A stretch of 64,000 bases of DNA from Betaproteobacteria bacterium (GTDB taxonomy: Bacteria; Pseudomonadota; Gammaproteobacteria; Burkholderiales; Ga0077523). The notes beneath the pieces were generated by a model that did not search any database, was not told the origin of the DNA, and saw only the letters and a program-made list of their open reading frames with translations. The stretch is taken from NCBI GenBank assembly GCA_025350245.1, contig JANXYG010000050.1, forward strand, positions 64,321 to 128,320, written 5' to 3'. Below are positions 18,111 to 27,831 of this stretch, one piece after another (within the stretch, counting starts at the first letter, position 1; the number at the start of each line of letters is the position of its first letter). The translations under genes and the position numbers were made by a program.

Positions 18111-21100
18111 TTAGCGCCGACCGGACGACGCCGGCGCCGCGGTCGCCCGCAGAACCTTGCGGACCACCGGATCCTCCCATTTGCCGGTGACGCGGTATTC
18201 GAAGGCGGCCAGATTATCGATCGGGTTGCTCAATGCGCGACCGACGATCAGCGCCGCCAGACCGGCAATCGGATTGACGATGGCGGTGCCCACCGCGATG
18301 CTGTCACTGATCGACGGGATCACCTTGACCTCGAGATCCTGGGTTTCCGCGCCCAGGTCCACCTGGCCCTTCATGCTCACGCGCGCGCTCGAGCCGATCA
18401 TCTTCATGTCGGCGGTGCGCATCACGCCAGCGCCGATGTCGAACTTGCCGCCGATCTGATCGAAGGCGAAGCCCTTGCTGAAGATGTCACGAAAATCGAG
18501 CGAAATGCGGCGCGGCAGCGACTGCAGGCTGATCACCCCGAGCAACTTGGCGATCCCCGGTTCGACGCTGGTGAATTGCCCCTTGCGTGCTTCAAGGGTC
18601 AGTTGCCCGGCAAGGCTGCGGTAATCGATGGCATAGGGCGACCCCGCCCAGGACACCTTGCCCTCGAGGCTTGCCTTCCCGCCTTTCACGCCTTCCGGCA
18701 GTTTGAGGCGCCGGAACAAACCGCCGATGTCGTCCACTTGCAGGCGCACGTCGAACTGGCTCAACGGCTGTCCGCCGACCAGTCGCCAACTTCCCAGTGC
18801 CGAAAGATGACCCTCAGGAGACTTCAGGTCGAGCTGATCCAGTTGCCAGATCGCCCCCACCGGCCGCGCGACCAGCTTGAGTGCCCCGAGGTCGCGTGCG
18901 CCGAGATGGAAGCTGTCGGCAGTCACATCGAAAGCCGGCAGATCGCGACCGCCGATGGGTTCGATCGGGCTGGCGCCTGCCGCCTCCGTGGCCTCGGGAA
19001 TATGCAGGCGACTCAGGTGAGCCGTCAGCACACCGGCGCCGCCGCTGCGCCAGTCGATATCCCCGGCGACCTGGCGGCTGCCGATCGCCCCGTCCCACAA
19101 GTTGCCATGGTGCTCGGCACGCAAGGTCACCTGATCGAGCGTGCGACCGAACACTTCGACTGTATTGGCCTTCAGGTCGAATCCCAGGATCGGCGCTACC
19201 GTCTCGTCGGCTTCGCCATGATGGGCCGCCAGCACATCCAGCCAGGCATCGACATCGATGCGGTCGAGCACCCCGGTCAACCGGATGCCGTTCTGGTCCG
19301 GCAGCACTGCCTCGGTATCGATACCGACAGCGCCACGGCGCACCTGGATGCCGGCCCCGTTGTCCCCCAGCAGCAGGGTCGCGTTAAGCATCTTGCCGAC
19401 GCTGATCTGCACGAGCTGATCGGCACCCCGCGGGCGGCGCACCAGATGCAGCGGGCGGACATCGGCGGCGGCCTTGCCCAACGGCGCAGGCAGGTTGACG
19501 GCCAACCCGGCAAGGGAACTGTCCACGGCGACCTCGACCTTGCCCTTGCGGGCGGTGATCAGCGCCTTCCAGTCCGCCTCGCCGTCGACCACGCCAAGCC
19601 ACGTCGATGCGACCTGGCGTCGCATACGAGCCATATTGATCCGCCCGCCAGCGGTGACGGTCGTGATACCCCGCTCCGCCAGCACGTCGAAGCGCACCGG
19701 ATTGTCGAGGATCGTCGCGGTGGCGCCACGTACCCGCGCGCCGGCGTCGCTGAACTCCAGCAGCGCATTGACGCCGCTCAGGGTCGGAATCTCGTCGTCG
19801 GACTGGATGCGGTTGTCGATGAAGCGGTAAGTGCCGGAGATGGCAGCGTCGCGGGAGTGATTCAGGGGCACCACCAGGTCGAGCGCAAGGCGGCCGTTGC
19901 CCTGCGCAGTACGACCCCGCGACGCCCCGCCGATCATCTCGCGCAGCGGGCTTTCTTCGATGAAACGAAAGAATTCGTGGGTGGGGCCATCGGCGCTGCC
20001 GCTGACGCGAAGCTCGGGATCATCGTTCGAGAGGTCGGGAATGGCCACCCTGGTCTTGCGCAGCGCCGCGCCGAGCACGCGGCCATCGCCCTCCGCGTCC
20101 AGGCGGTTGCCCCGAAAGGTGAGGGTCCCGGCGATGTCGTCGAGCGCGGGCCAGCCCGGCGCATACGCGATGCGCACCTTGCGCACCGGCACGACGACTT
20201 CGAAGATGCCATTCGAACCGGCCTCTTCGAACGGAAATCTCGCCAGATTGCCGCGCAGACGCAGACGCACATCGTGCGCCTCGCCGGCCTCCAGCGACGT
20301 TTTGAGCCACGCGCGCGCCTCCGGCCCGAGGATTCTCGGCAGGTAGTGCGGCACGCTGGTGACGCCGGCCCGCGTCAGCACAGCGCTCAGGTCGATCACG
20401 CCGGGGGTACCGGGCGCCGATTGCCAGGTCCCGCTCGCGCTGCCTTCGAGGTCGGCATTGGCGAAACGCAAGCGATTCAGCGACACCACCGCTCGCCCGG
20501 ATTGCAGCGACCATTCGACGCGGCCGGCCAAGCTGCCGAACGCCAACGGATCGATCATGACGCGCGGCACCGCCAGCATCACCGGTGTCTCCTCGAGATC
20601 GAGAGCCCCGCCACGCTGGTCGGCCTGGAGATGCCCGGTCAGCCCGTGGAACCCCGGTACCTGGCCCGATGGCTGCGCCGACAGACCGACGAAGCGCGCC
20701 GAGACCGAATACTTCGGCGTCGTGCCCGCGGCCCAGTCGAGCGCCAGCTTCTCGATGCGCCCCTCCGGTCGCGTCGCCAGCAGCAGAGTGCGAGCGGCCT
20801 CGTCGAGCGGCATGACGCCCGCAATCGCCATGAGCGGCGCAATGTCGAGCGTGTCGGCGGCGACTTCCAGCCGATCGATGCCATCGATCTTCGGGCGGGC
20901 GTGGACCCGCACCAGAGCGGTCGTTGCCCGCATGGCCCAACCGTCCGCGAGCCGCAGCGACACGCGACGGGCACCGAAGGCATGGCCATCGGCGAGGCTG
21001 CCATAGGTGATCCGCCCCTGAAGCGCCGCCAATTCGAGCGGCGCGGCATCCGCGACAACCTTGGCCGCCAGGCCTGCGACCCTGATATCAGCGGTGGCCT

Positions 21101-21986
21101 GTTGCACCCGGCCATCGGCCAGGTCGACCCAGGCTTCGACATCGGTCAATCCGGAACGTACGCCGAACGGGAGGTCGACCCATTGCACGAGCGCTCCCAG
21201 GTCGACCAGTTCGGCCCGCAGATAGAGCCGGCCGCGCAGCCCCGGTGCATCGGCCTGGCCACGGCGCCGCAGTTCGCCACGCAGGTCGATCGGCGCGCCG
21301 AGCGCCATCGGTGGCACGGCGCGGACCCCGAAACGATGGAACCTCAGGCTGTTGTCCAGACGCAGATCGGCATGTGCGAGCACCAATGCCGGCGCACCGC
21401 GCGCCTCATCGATCCAGGTCACCTCGGCGTCGCGCACCTCGACCAGCGCTTGGTGCAGCACCCAGTCGCCGAATCCGCCCTGATCGGCGTTATCGTCGAG
21501 ACGGAAACCACCGACCGAGACATGCCCCGCACGGTCGCGCCGGATAGTCAGTGCCGGCGCCTCGATCGTGAGCTGGTGCAGACGCAGGCCGAACAGCACC
21601 ACCGAGCGCCAGGCCAGCACGGCGTGCGCCCGCTCGAGCTCGAGGGCCGGCCGATCCTGCCGGTCGAACACGACGATCCCGGACAAGGACAGGCTCGGCC
21701 GATAGCCGCTCCATTCGCCCTCGATGCGGGCAATGGTGATGTGCTGCCCGGCCGCATCGGAGACCGTGTGTTCGAGCCAGGGCCGATAGCGATCGATATC
21801 CGGCAGCACAAAATAGCGGATCGTCAGCAGGCCGATGGCAAGGACGGCCCCGCCGATCAGCATCAGCCAGGTCCATGCCCGATACACCCGCAGCGAGGCG
21901 TGCCGTACAGCGCGGATATGATGAGGTCGGAACAAGCGGACGGCAGTGGCCGAAATGCAGGTGGAAGAAAGTCGGCGCCATACCAT
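18111..21986 (-). CDS. yhdP: YhdP-family AsmA-like envelope protein
   Basis: A 1291-aa protein, close to the size of E. coli YhdP. One N-terminal membrane anchor lies at about residues 41-59 (LMLIGGAVLAIGLLTIRYFVL), and the rest is a long periplasmic beta-rich body with DUF3971 and AsmA-type C-terminal segments (GKFDIGAGVMRTADMKM, ITGDIDW-like repeats). Family members bridge inner and outer membranes and move phospholipids outward. The ATG at 21986 is chosen because longer versions add 47 residues with no match and run into the glnE promoter. It is divergent from glnE across 129 bp and leads the yhdP-nit-tldD operon. Confidence 0.93.
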   Translation of the reverse strand: MVWRRLSSTCISATAVRLFRPHHIRAVRHASLRVYRAWTWLMLIGGAVLAIGLLTIRYFVLPDIDRYRPWLEHTVSDAAGQHITIARIEGEWSGYRPSLSLSGIVVFDRQDRPALELERAHAVLAWRSVVLFGLRLHQLTIEAPALTIRRDRAGHVSVGGFRLDDNADQGGFGDWVLHQALVEVRDAEVTWIDEARGAPALVLAHADLRLDNSLRFHRFGVRAVPPMALGAPIDLRGELRRRGQADAPGLRGRLYLRAELVDLGALVQWVDLPFGVRSGLTDVEAWVDLADGRVQQATADIRVAGLAAKVVADAAPLELAALQGRITYGSLADGHAFGARRVSLRLADGWAMRATTALVRVHARPKIDGIDRLEVAADTLDIAPLMAIAGVMPLDEAARTLLLATRPEGRIEKLALDWAAGTTPKYSVSARFVGLSAQPSGQVPGFHGLTGHLQADQRGGALDLEETPVMLAVPRVMIDPLAFGSLAGRVEWSLQSGRAVVSLNRLRFANADLEGSASGTWQSAPGTPGVIDLSAVLTRAGVTSVPHYLPRILGPEARAWLKTSLEAGEAHDVRLRLRGNLARFPFEEAGSNGIFEVVVPVRKVRIAYAPGWPALDDIAGTLTFRGNRLDAEGDGRVLGAALRKTRVAIPDLSNDDPELRVSGSADGPTHEFFRFIEESPLREMIGGASRGRTAQGNGRLALDLVVPLNHSRDAAISGTYRFIDNRIQSDDEIPTLSGVNALLEFSDAGARVRGATATILDNPVRFDVLAERGITTVTAGGRINMARMRRQVASTWLGVVDGEADWKALITARKGKVEVAVDSSLAGLAVNLPAPLGKAAADVRPLHLVRRPRGADQLVQISVGKMLNATLLLGDNGAGIQVRRGAVGIDTEAVLPDQNGIRLTGVLDRIDVDAWLDVLAAHHGEADETVAPILGFDLKANTVEVFGRTLDQVTLRAEHHGNLWDGAIGSRQVAGDIDWRSGGAGVLTAHLSRLHIPEATEAAGASPIEPIGGRDLPAFDVTADSFHLGARDLGALKLVARPVGAIWQLDQLDLKSPEGHLSALGSWRLVGGQPLSQFDVRLQVDDIGGLFRRLKLPEGVKGGKASLEGKVSWAGSPYAIDYRSLAGQLTLEARKGQFTSVEPGIAKLLGVISLQSLPRRISLDFRDIFSKGFAFDQIGGKFDIGAGVMRTADMKMIGSSARVSMKGQVDLGAETQDLEVKVIPSISDSIAVGTAIVNPIAGLAALIVGRALSNPIDNLAAFEYRVTGKWEDPVVRKVLRATAAPASSGRR

Positions 21987-22115
21987 CACAGGGACGTCGC
22001 CGCAGGCCCAGGCAACCGGCGCAATATGCTCCGTCCGATCAGGAACGGCCAGAAGCGAAATCGACAACCGGAATCGACCCAAGTTTACCCTGTGACACCG
22101 ACGTTTCCATCCGGG

Positions 22116-24842
22116 ATGACCACCCAAAGCGCCCTTGGCGAGCAGCGGCCGGGCGCCGAGCGCTCATTCGATGCGGGCGCGATGCTCGCGCACGCCGCGC
22201 GCTCGTCGCGCTACGCACGGCGGCTGCTGGTCCGCGATCCGGATCTGGTCGATCCGGCCGTTCTGGATCGGCCGATCTCGCGCATCGACATGGCCGCCGC
22301 ACTCGACGCGGCCGACATTGTCGGCGAGCCGGACCTGTGGCGAGCCTTGCGCCGCTTGCGGGCACGCACGATGCTGCACCTGATCGCACGCGACCTGGCC
22401 GGTGCGGCCCCGCTATCGGAGGTCACCGGCACCATGTCCGATCTGGCGGAAGTCTGCGTCGGCTTCGCGCTCGACTGGCTCGACCGGCGCCTTGCCACCG
22501 TTCATGGCGAACCGCTGGACGCCGATGGTCGCCGACAGTGGCTCATCGTGGTCGCGATGGGCAAGCTCGGCGGGCGCGAACTCAACGTGTCGTCCGACAT
22601 CGACCTCGTGTTCGTCCATCCGGAAGGCATCGATACGACGGGCCCACGACCACTGTCGTGCCATGAGTACTTCGCCCGGCTCGGGCGCAAGCTGGTGGCG
22701 GCCTTGAACGACATCACCGAAGACGGTTTCGTGTTCCGGGTCGACCTGCGCCTGCGCCCCTATGGCGACAGCGGTCCGCTGGTGTGCAGCCTCGACACGC
22801 TCGAAAGCTACCTGACCATGCAGGGCCGTGCCTGGGAACGCTACGCCTGGGTGAAGGGGCGCGCACTCACCGGCGACCGCCACGACGAGCTCGAGGCGAT
22901 CGTGACACCCTTCGTCTATCGGCGTCACCTCGACTTCAGCGCCATCCAGTCGATGCGCGAGCTGCATGCCCAGGTGCGGGCGGAAGTCCTGCGACGTGAC
23001 AGCGTCGACAACATCAAGCTCGGTCCCGGCGGCATCCGCGAGATCGAATTCACCGTCCAGGTGTTCCAGCTGATCCGCGGCGGTCCCGATCCGGCGCTGC
23101 GGGTGCGACCGACGCTGGCAGCGCTGGAGGTGATCGGCGAGCGCGGGCTGATGCCCCGACCGGTGCTGGCGAAAATCGTGGCGGCCTACGATTTCCTGCG
23201 CCGCCTGGAGCACCGACTGCAGTACCTCGACGACCAGCAGACCCAGAGCCTGCCGACCGGCGAAGCCGACCGCGAAACCGTGGCGCACGACATGGGCGCC
23301 GCCGCTTATCCAGCGCTGATGACGGCGCTACAGGATCACCGGACGATCGTGGCCGATGCCTTCAACAGCCTGTTCGCCGGGTTGCCGGCGCCGGCCGAGG
23401 ACGAAGCCGATGCCCTCGACACGGTTGTGCTGGCGACGGCCGACGATGCAGAAGCAACGGCCCGGATCGGCATCCTCGGCTTCGATGAGCCGGCCCGCGC
23501 ATTGGACCGGATCGCGACCCTCCGCGCCGGCGCCCGCTTTCGGCGCATGTCGGCGTCGGGGCAGACGCGCTTCGATCGCCTGCTGCCACGCCTGCTGCGC
23601 GCCGCCGCAGCCTGTACACCGCCCGACACGACGTTCGAGCGCCTGCTCGACATCGTCGAAACCATCGGACGGCGCGAATCCTATCTCGCCCTGCTGCTGG
23701 AGTTTCCTCGCGCCCTGAGCGCCCTCGCCGATCTGGTATCGCTGTCCGCATGGGCCTGTTCCTACCTGGCGAGGCAGCCGATGCTGCTCGACGAACTGAT
23801 CGATCCGAACCAGCAGGCCGAGCCCGACTGGGCGGCACTGGCAGACGCACTTCGCGCCCACCTCGCCACCGCGGACGACAACACCGAGCGCCAGATGGAC
23901 CTGCTGCGCCACTTCAAGCATGGCCAGACCTTCCGCCTGCTGGTGCTGGATCTCGCCGGCGCTTTATCGCTCGAGCGCCTCTCCGACCACCTGAGCGATC
24001 TCGCCGCGGTCATTCTCGATAACGTGCTGACCACCACTTGGCGACATCTGCGTACCCGGCATCGCGACCAGCCCTGCTTCGCGATCATCGGCTACGGCAA
24101 GCTCGGTGGCCGCGAGCTGGGCTACGAGAGCGACCTCGACATCATTTTTCTGCACGACGACGACGCGGCGGACGCGGCCGAGAACTATGCCCGCCTGGCC
24201 CAGCGCATCAACACCGGGCTCTCCAGCCTGACGCCGGCCGGCGTGCTCTACGAAACCGATCTGCGCCTGCGGCCGGATGGCGCCAGCGGCCTGCTGGTGA
24301 GCCACGTCGACGCCTTCGCCGAATACCAGCAGCGCCATGCGTGGGTATGGGAACACCAGGCGCTGACCAGGGCACGATTCGTGGTCGGCGATGCCGCGAT
24401 CGGCGCGCGTTTCGAAGCGCTGCGGCGGGACATCCTGTGCCTGAAACGCGACCCGACAACCCTGCGGCGCGAGGTCGGCGCCATGCGTACCCGCATGCGC
24501 GCCGAGCACCCGCCACGTCCGGATTCGTTCGACCTCAAGCTCGACCCGGGCGGAATCGTCGACGTCGAGTTCGCTGTGCAGTTTCTGGTGCTGGCAAATG
24601 CGCACCGCCATCCGGCGCTGATCGAGAACCGCGGCAACATCATGCTGCTGGCACAGGCGGAAGCGCTGGGCTTGCTACCCACCGGCATCGGCCGCGCCGC
24701 TGCCGATGCCTATCGCGACTACCGCCGCCTTCAGCACAAGCTGCGACTCGGCGGCGAGCGCGAACCCAAGGTCGGCGCCGGCGAACTACCGATGCAACGC
24801 GCCGCCGTCGAACGCCTTTGGGCCACGGTCATAGATCCCTAG
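22116..24842 (+). CDS. glnE: Bifunctional glutamine synthetase adenylyltransferase/deadenylase
   Basis: Adds and removes AMP on glutamine synthetase under P-II control. The 908-aa product has two nucleotidyltransferase halves: the N-terminal deadenylylase (GKLGGRELNVSSDIDLVFV, about residues 148-166) and the C-terminal adenylylase (GYGKLGGRELGYESDLDIIF, about 655-674), each with the paired Asp metal site. The conserved KLGPGGIREIEF and KLDPGGIVDVEF segments follow each half. The ATG at 22116 is used; the same reading frame is open far upstream, but only as the antisense of yhdP. A repeat cluster starts just after its stop. Confidence 0.96.
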   Translation: MTTQSALGEQRPGAERSFDAGAMLAHAARSSRYARRLLVRDPDLVDPAVLDRPISRIDMAAALDAADIVGEPDLWRALRRLRARTMLHLIARDLAGAAPLSEVTGTMSDLAEVCVGFALDWLDRRLATVHGEPLDADGRRQWLIVVAMGKLGGRELNVSSDIDLVFVHPEGIDTTGPRPLSCHEYFARLGRKLVAALNDITEDGFVFRVDLRLRPYGDSGPLVCSLDTLESYLTMQGRAWERYAWVKGRALTGDRHDELEAIVTPFVYRRHLDFSAIQSMRELHAQVRAEVLRRDSVDNIKLGPGGIREIEFTVQVFQLIRGGPDPALRVRPTLAALEVIGERGLMPRPVLAKIVAAYDFLRRLEHRLQYLDDQQTQSLPTGEADRETVAHDMGAAAYPALMTALQDHRTIVADAFNSLFAGLPAPAEDEADALDTVVLATADDAEATARIGILGFDEPARALDRIATLRAGARFRRMSASGQTRFDRLLPRLLRAAAACTPPDTTFERLLDIVETIGRRESYLALLLEFPRALSALADLVSLSAWACSYLARQPMLLDELIDPNQQAEPDWAALADALRAHLATADDNTERQMDLLRHFKHGQTFRLLVLDLAGALSLERLSDHLSDLAAVILDNVLTTTWRHLRTRHRDQPCFAIIGYGKLGGRELGYESDLDIIFLHDDDAADAAENYARLAQRINTGLSSLTPAGVLYETDLRLRPDGASGLLVSHVDAFAEYQQRHAWVWEHQALTRARFVVGDAAIGARFEALRRDILCLKRDPTTLRREVGAMRTRMRAEHPPRPDSFDLKLDPGGIVDVEFAVQFLVLANAHRHPALIENRGNIMLLAQAEALGLLPTGIGRAAADAYRDYRRLQHKLRLGGEREPKVGAGELPMQRAAVERLWATVIDP

Positions 24843-24849
24843 CAGGGGT

Positions 24850-25034
24850 CTTCGAAGCGAAGGGGCAACATCCGCAGGGTTTCCCGAGGAATGTTGCGCC
24901 CCCTCGGGGGAAGCCGGCGCGAAGCCTGGGGTGCTGAACGAAGGGCTCATCGGAAGCGAAGGGGCCCCGTCCACAGGGCCCCCCGAGGAACGGGGCGCCC
25001 CCTTGAGGGGGAAGGCGCAGCGCAGCCTGGGGGG
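24850..25034 (+). repeat. Two-hairpin intergenic repeat, two tandem units (copies A and B)
   Basis: Copy A: stem GCAACAT (24865-24871) / ATGTTGC (24891-24897) around the 19-nt loop 24872-24890, then the CCCCCTCGGGGG palindrome and tail AAGCCTGGGG. Copy B, 99 bp on: stem GCCCCGT (24964-24970) / ACGGGGC (24990-24996), loop 24971-24989, palindrome CCCCCTTGAGGGGG (24998-25011), then a tail ending in CAGCCTGGGG beside the TCA (TGA on the minus strand) of the cyclase gene. Between copies runs GTGCTGAACGAAGGGCTCAT. The two stems differ but both pair. Confidence 0.85.
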
Positions 25035-26345
25035 TCAAACTGTCATGTCGGCCTTGCGGCCTAGCAGTTGGTACACCCACATCTCGCCCTTGCCCTTGAA
25101 CACGACGTTGCGCGGCTCGCCAAACTCGTAGCGGCTGGCGAGTCGGCGGTAGGTGGTGCGATCGACCACGATGCTGCCACCGGAGGCCTCGGACGTGATG
25201 CGCGAGGCGATGTTGACCGTGTCGCCCCACAGGTCGTAGATGAAACGGGTGGCACCGATGACCCCCGCGACCGCCGGACCGGTGGCGATGCCGATGTGGA
25301 ACGCCATGTTGTGGCGTGAAAAACTGCGGTCGCTCCGCACCATTTCCTGCAGGTCGAGCGCCATGTCGGCGATCGCGTCGACGTAGTAATGACGGGTATC
25401 GTCGAGCCCGCCTGCCACCATGTAGGCGTCGCCGATGGTCTTGATCTTGTCGAGCCCGTGCCGGGCCGAGAGGTGGTCGAGACGCGTGAACACTTCGTTG
25501 AGAAAGCTCACCACCTCGGTCGGCGTGAGCTCTTCGGCGAGCCGGGTGAAATTGACGATGTCGGCGAACATGACGGTCACGTCGGCGAAACCGTCGGCGA
25601 TGGTGCTGTGCCGATCCTTGAGCCGGTCGGCGATGTGCGGCGGCAGGATGCTCGACAGCAGTTTCTCCGACTTCTCGCGCTCGCTGTGAAGCAGGTCGTG
25701 CTGCGCGGCCAGCTCGGTCTGGAAGGTGTCTTTCTGCTGCACGAAATAGCGTAGCAGCAGGAACACGATGGTCGAGAGAATCGAGAAGTTGAGCACGAAG
25801 AACACCGCAATGGTGCGCATCGGCACTTCGGACGGCTTATCGTTGTCGAGGAAGAAGTCGAAGCAGCCCGACATCACCATCAGCACCGCATAGGCGAAGA
25901 ACCAGGGAATCGATTCGCGGTGTCCGTAGACCACCATGGCGCCGATCGGCGCCAGCAGCGCCAGCAACACGATGCCCGACGACGTGACGAAACTGCCGAT
26001 CGACCACTGGATGGCGAACGGAACGAACAGGAAGAGCGCGAGCTGCGCCACCCGGTAATGATCGAAGTTCTTGGTCTTGAGGTAGTAGATCAGCAGCAGG
26101 GCCGATGCCACCTGATAACCCAGTGGCAGGCTGGTGGGCAGCTTCAGTCCCATGACCCAGTAGATCGCCAGCCACAGGACCGCGGCAATGTTCATCAGGC
26201 CGGCGGCCAGCAGCAGCAGCGACTTGCGCAGTCGAAGGTCTTCGGAGTCGCCGGGGTCGATGGCGGCATCCGCGAGCCGGCGCAACCAGCCCGGGGTTTC
26301 GGACACTGCAGACGAGATGGCCGACTTTGCGGCGAGGACCGCCAT
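25035..26345 (-). CDS. Membrane-bound class III adenylate cyclase
   Basis: A 436-aa protein making cAMP. Six membrane segments occupy about residues 45-230, a short coiled coil follows (QTELAAQHDLLHSEREKSEK), then one class III catalytic domain (about 265-430). Metal Asp residues lie in VMFADIVNFT; KTIGDAYM and YDLWGDTVNIASR hold the Lys and Asp that favour ATP over GTP, and N-x3-R of the transition state is in the latter. The ATG at 26345 is preferred because upstream in-frame sequence is antisense to the ilvE leader. A repeat unit abuts its stop codon. Confidence 0.92.
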   Translation of the reverse strand: MAVLAAKSAISSAVSETPGWLRRLADAAIDPGDSEDLRLRKSLLLLAAGLMNIAAVLWLAIYWVMGLKLPTSLPLGYQVASALLLIYYLKTKNFDHYRVAQLALFLFVPFAIQWSIGSFVTSSGIVLLALLAPIGAMVVYGHRESIPWFFAYAVLMVMSGCFDFFLDNDKPSEVPMRTIAVFFVLNFSILSTIVFLLLRYFVQQKDTFQTELAAQHDLLHSEREKSEKLLSSILPPHIADRLKDRHSTIADGFADVTVMFADIVNFTRLAEELTPTEVVSFLNEVFTRLDHLSARHGLDKIKTIGDAYMVAGGLDDTRHYYVDAIADMALDLQEMVRSDRSFSRHNMAFHIGIATGPAVAGVIGATRFIYDLWGDTVNIASRITSEASGGSIVVDRTTYRRLASRYEFGEPRNVVFKGKGEMWVYQLLGRKADMTV

Positions 26346-26532
26346 GGGATCGGGGGGCTGGCGTAGGGAACGGCACCGAAGAGTAATGGATGCGTTACGG
26401 GCGAGCAAGCGAGCATGGGCACGCGTGTCGGCTCGCTGCGCCATGGCGCAGCGCCCCCCCCGACAACAGCGTTCTCTTCCATGAGCCGGAGGCGGTCCGC
26501 TAGAATCGCGGTTTTTGCAGGAGCGATAAAGC

Positions 26533-27453
26533 ATGTCGATGGCAGACCGCGACGGGGTGATCTGGTATGACGGCAAGATGGTGCCGTGGCGCGACGCCAA
26601 TACCCATGTCCTGACCCACTCCTTGCACTACGGGCTCGCGGTGTTCGAAGGTCTGCGCGCCTACGACTCCACCCGCGGTACCGCCATCTTCCGGCTCGGC
26701 GAACACCTCGACCGCATGTACCGGTCGGCACACATCTACCTGATGAAGATCCCATTCGACCGGGATACCCTGATCGAAGCCACCAAGGCGACCGTGCGCG
26801 AAAACGGCCTGGCGTCGTGCTACGTGCGGCCGATCGCGTTCTACGGCTCCGAAAAGATGGGCGTGTCGCCCAAGGGCGCCCGGGTGCATGTCGCGATCGC
26901 GGCCTGGCCGTGGGGGGCCTACCTCGGCGCCGACGGACTCGAGAAGGGCATCCGGGTCAAGACCTCGTCGTACGCGCGGCACCACGTGAACGTGACCATG
27001 GCGCGCGCCAAGGTGGCATCCACCTATGCCAATTCGATCCTGGCCAACCTCGAGGCAACGCAAGACGGCTACGACGAAGCGCTGCTGCTCGACGTCGATG
27101 GCTTCGTGGCCGAAGGCGCGGGCGAAAACCTGTTCATCGTCCGCGATGGCAAGATCTTCGAACCCGAGATCTCGTCGGCGCTGGTCGGCATCACCCGCGA
27201 CACCGTCATCAAGCTCGCGCATTCGCTCGGCATCGAGGTCGTGTCGAAGCGCCTCACGCGCGACGACATCTACATCGCCGACGAGGCCTTCTTCACCGGC
27301 ACCGCCGCCGAAGTCACGCCGATCCGCGAACTCGACAACCGCACCATCGGGTCCGGCACGCGCGGCCCACTCACCGCGAAATTGCAAGCCATGTTCTTCG
27401 ACGTCGTCAACGCACGCGACGAGCGCCACCTCGACTGGCTGACTTTTGTCTAG
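26533..27453 (+). CDS. ilvE: Branched-chain amino acid aminotransferase
   Basis: Interconverts Leu, Ile and Val with their 2-oxo acids, using PLP. The 306-aa fold-type IV protein shows HYGLAVFEGLRAY, the catalytic Lys in ARAKVASTYANS, and the phosphate-binding segment DGFVAEGAGENLF with FFTGTAAEVTPI. An AGGAG-like site (GGAG) lies about 9 nt upstream of the ATG, and TAGAAT at 26501-26506 may be its -10. It is divergent from the cyclase gene. A repeat unit begins 7 bp after the stop. Confidence 0.95.
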   Translation: MSMADRDGVIWYDGKMVPWRDANTHVLTHSLHYGLAVFEGLRAYDSTRGTAIFRLGEHLDRMYRSAHIYLMKIPFDRDTLIEATKATVRENGLASCYVRPIAFYGSEKMGVSPKGARVHVAIAAWPWGAYLGADGLEKGIRVKTSSYARHHVNVTMARAKVASTYANSILANLEATQDGYDEALLLDVDGFVAEGAGENLFIVRDGKIFEPEISSALVGITRDTVIKLAHSLGIEVVSKRLTRDDIYIADEAFFTGTAAEVTPIRELDNRTIGSGTRGPLTAKLQAMFFDVVNARDERHLDWLTFV

Positions 27454-27460
27454 AGATGAC

Positions 27461-27545
27461 GCCCCCCCAGCCTGCGCTGCGCTACGGCCCCCCCGAGGGG
27501 GCGCAGCGTCCTCGGGGGACCCTGTGGGCGCTGCCCCTCCGATGC
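27461..27545 (-). repeat. Two-hairpin intergenic repeat, one unit in reverse orientation (copy C)
   Basis: Reading the minus strand: stem GCAGCG (27529-27534) / CGCTGC (27503-27508) with the conserved loop plus one extra C, then a C/G palindrome (about 27485-27502) and the tail GCGCAGCGCAGGCTGGGGGG, which lies against the 3' end of ilvE. Same unit as elsewhere, flipped so that the tail still faces a gene end. Confidence 0.8.
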
Positions 27546-27613
27546 CGAACTGCCCTTCGGCCGATGTCCCGCGCCGGTAACATCGGCCTCTCGTGTTCCA
27601 GGATTGCGCCGAC

Positions 27614-27817
27614 ATGAGCACCACGCTGCACGAGAATACCAAGCGCGACATCGACGTCACGGCCGACGACCTGCCCTTGCATTGCCCGATGCCGTCGATG
27701 CTGCTGTGGAACGCGCACCCGCGCGTGTTCCTGCCCATCGAAGCCACCGGTTCGGCCCTGTGCCCGTACTGCGGCACCCGCTACACCCTGAAAGGCGGCC
27801 CGGTCTCCGGTCATTGA
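27614..27817 (+). CDS. Zinc-finger (CHCC) domain protein
   Basis: A 67-aa protein of the CHCC zinc-finger family (relative of the NDUFS6 C-terminus). Ligands visible are Cys in LPLHCPMP, His in WNAHPRVFL and the CPYCGT pair. Proteins of this family are small and often sit near ilvE and waaF in betaproteobacteria; their role is unknown. The ATG at 27614 is preferred to an in-frame start at 27593, which adds seven residues. waaF follows 14 bp later. Confidence 0.88.
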   Translation: MSTTLHENTKRDIDVTADDLPLHCPMPSMLLWNAHPRVFLPIEATGSALCPYCGTRYTLKGGPVSGH

Positions 27818-27831
27818 GAGGCTGAGCTGCC

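Noticed and set aside
17730-24842. A 2370-codon open frame on the plus strand across yhdP and into glnE
   Set aside because: Only the part from 22116 matches a protein (GlnE). The rest is antisense to yhdP and is open because of strong GC3 bias; the encoded Arg/Gln/His-rich sequence has no domain.
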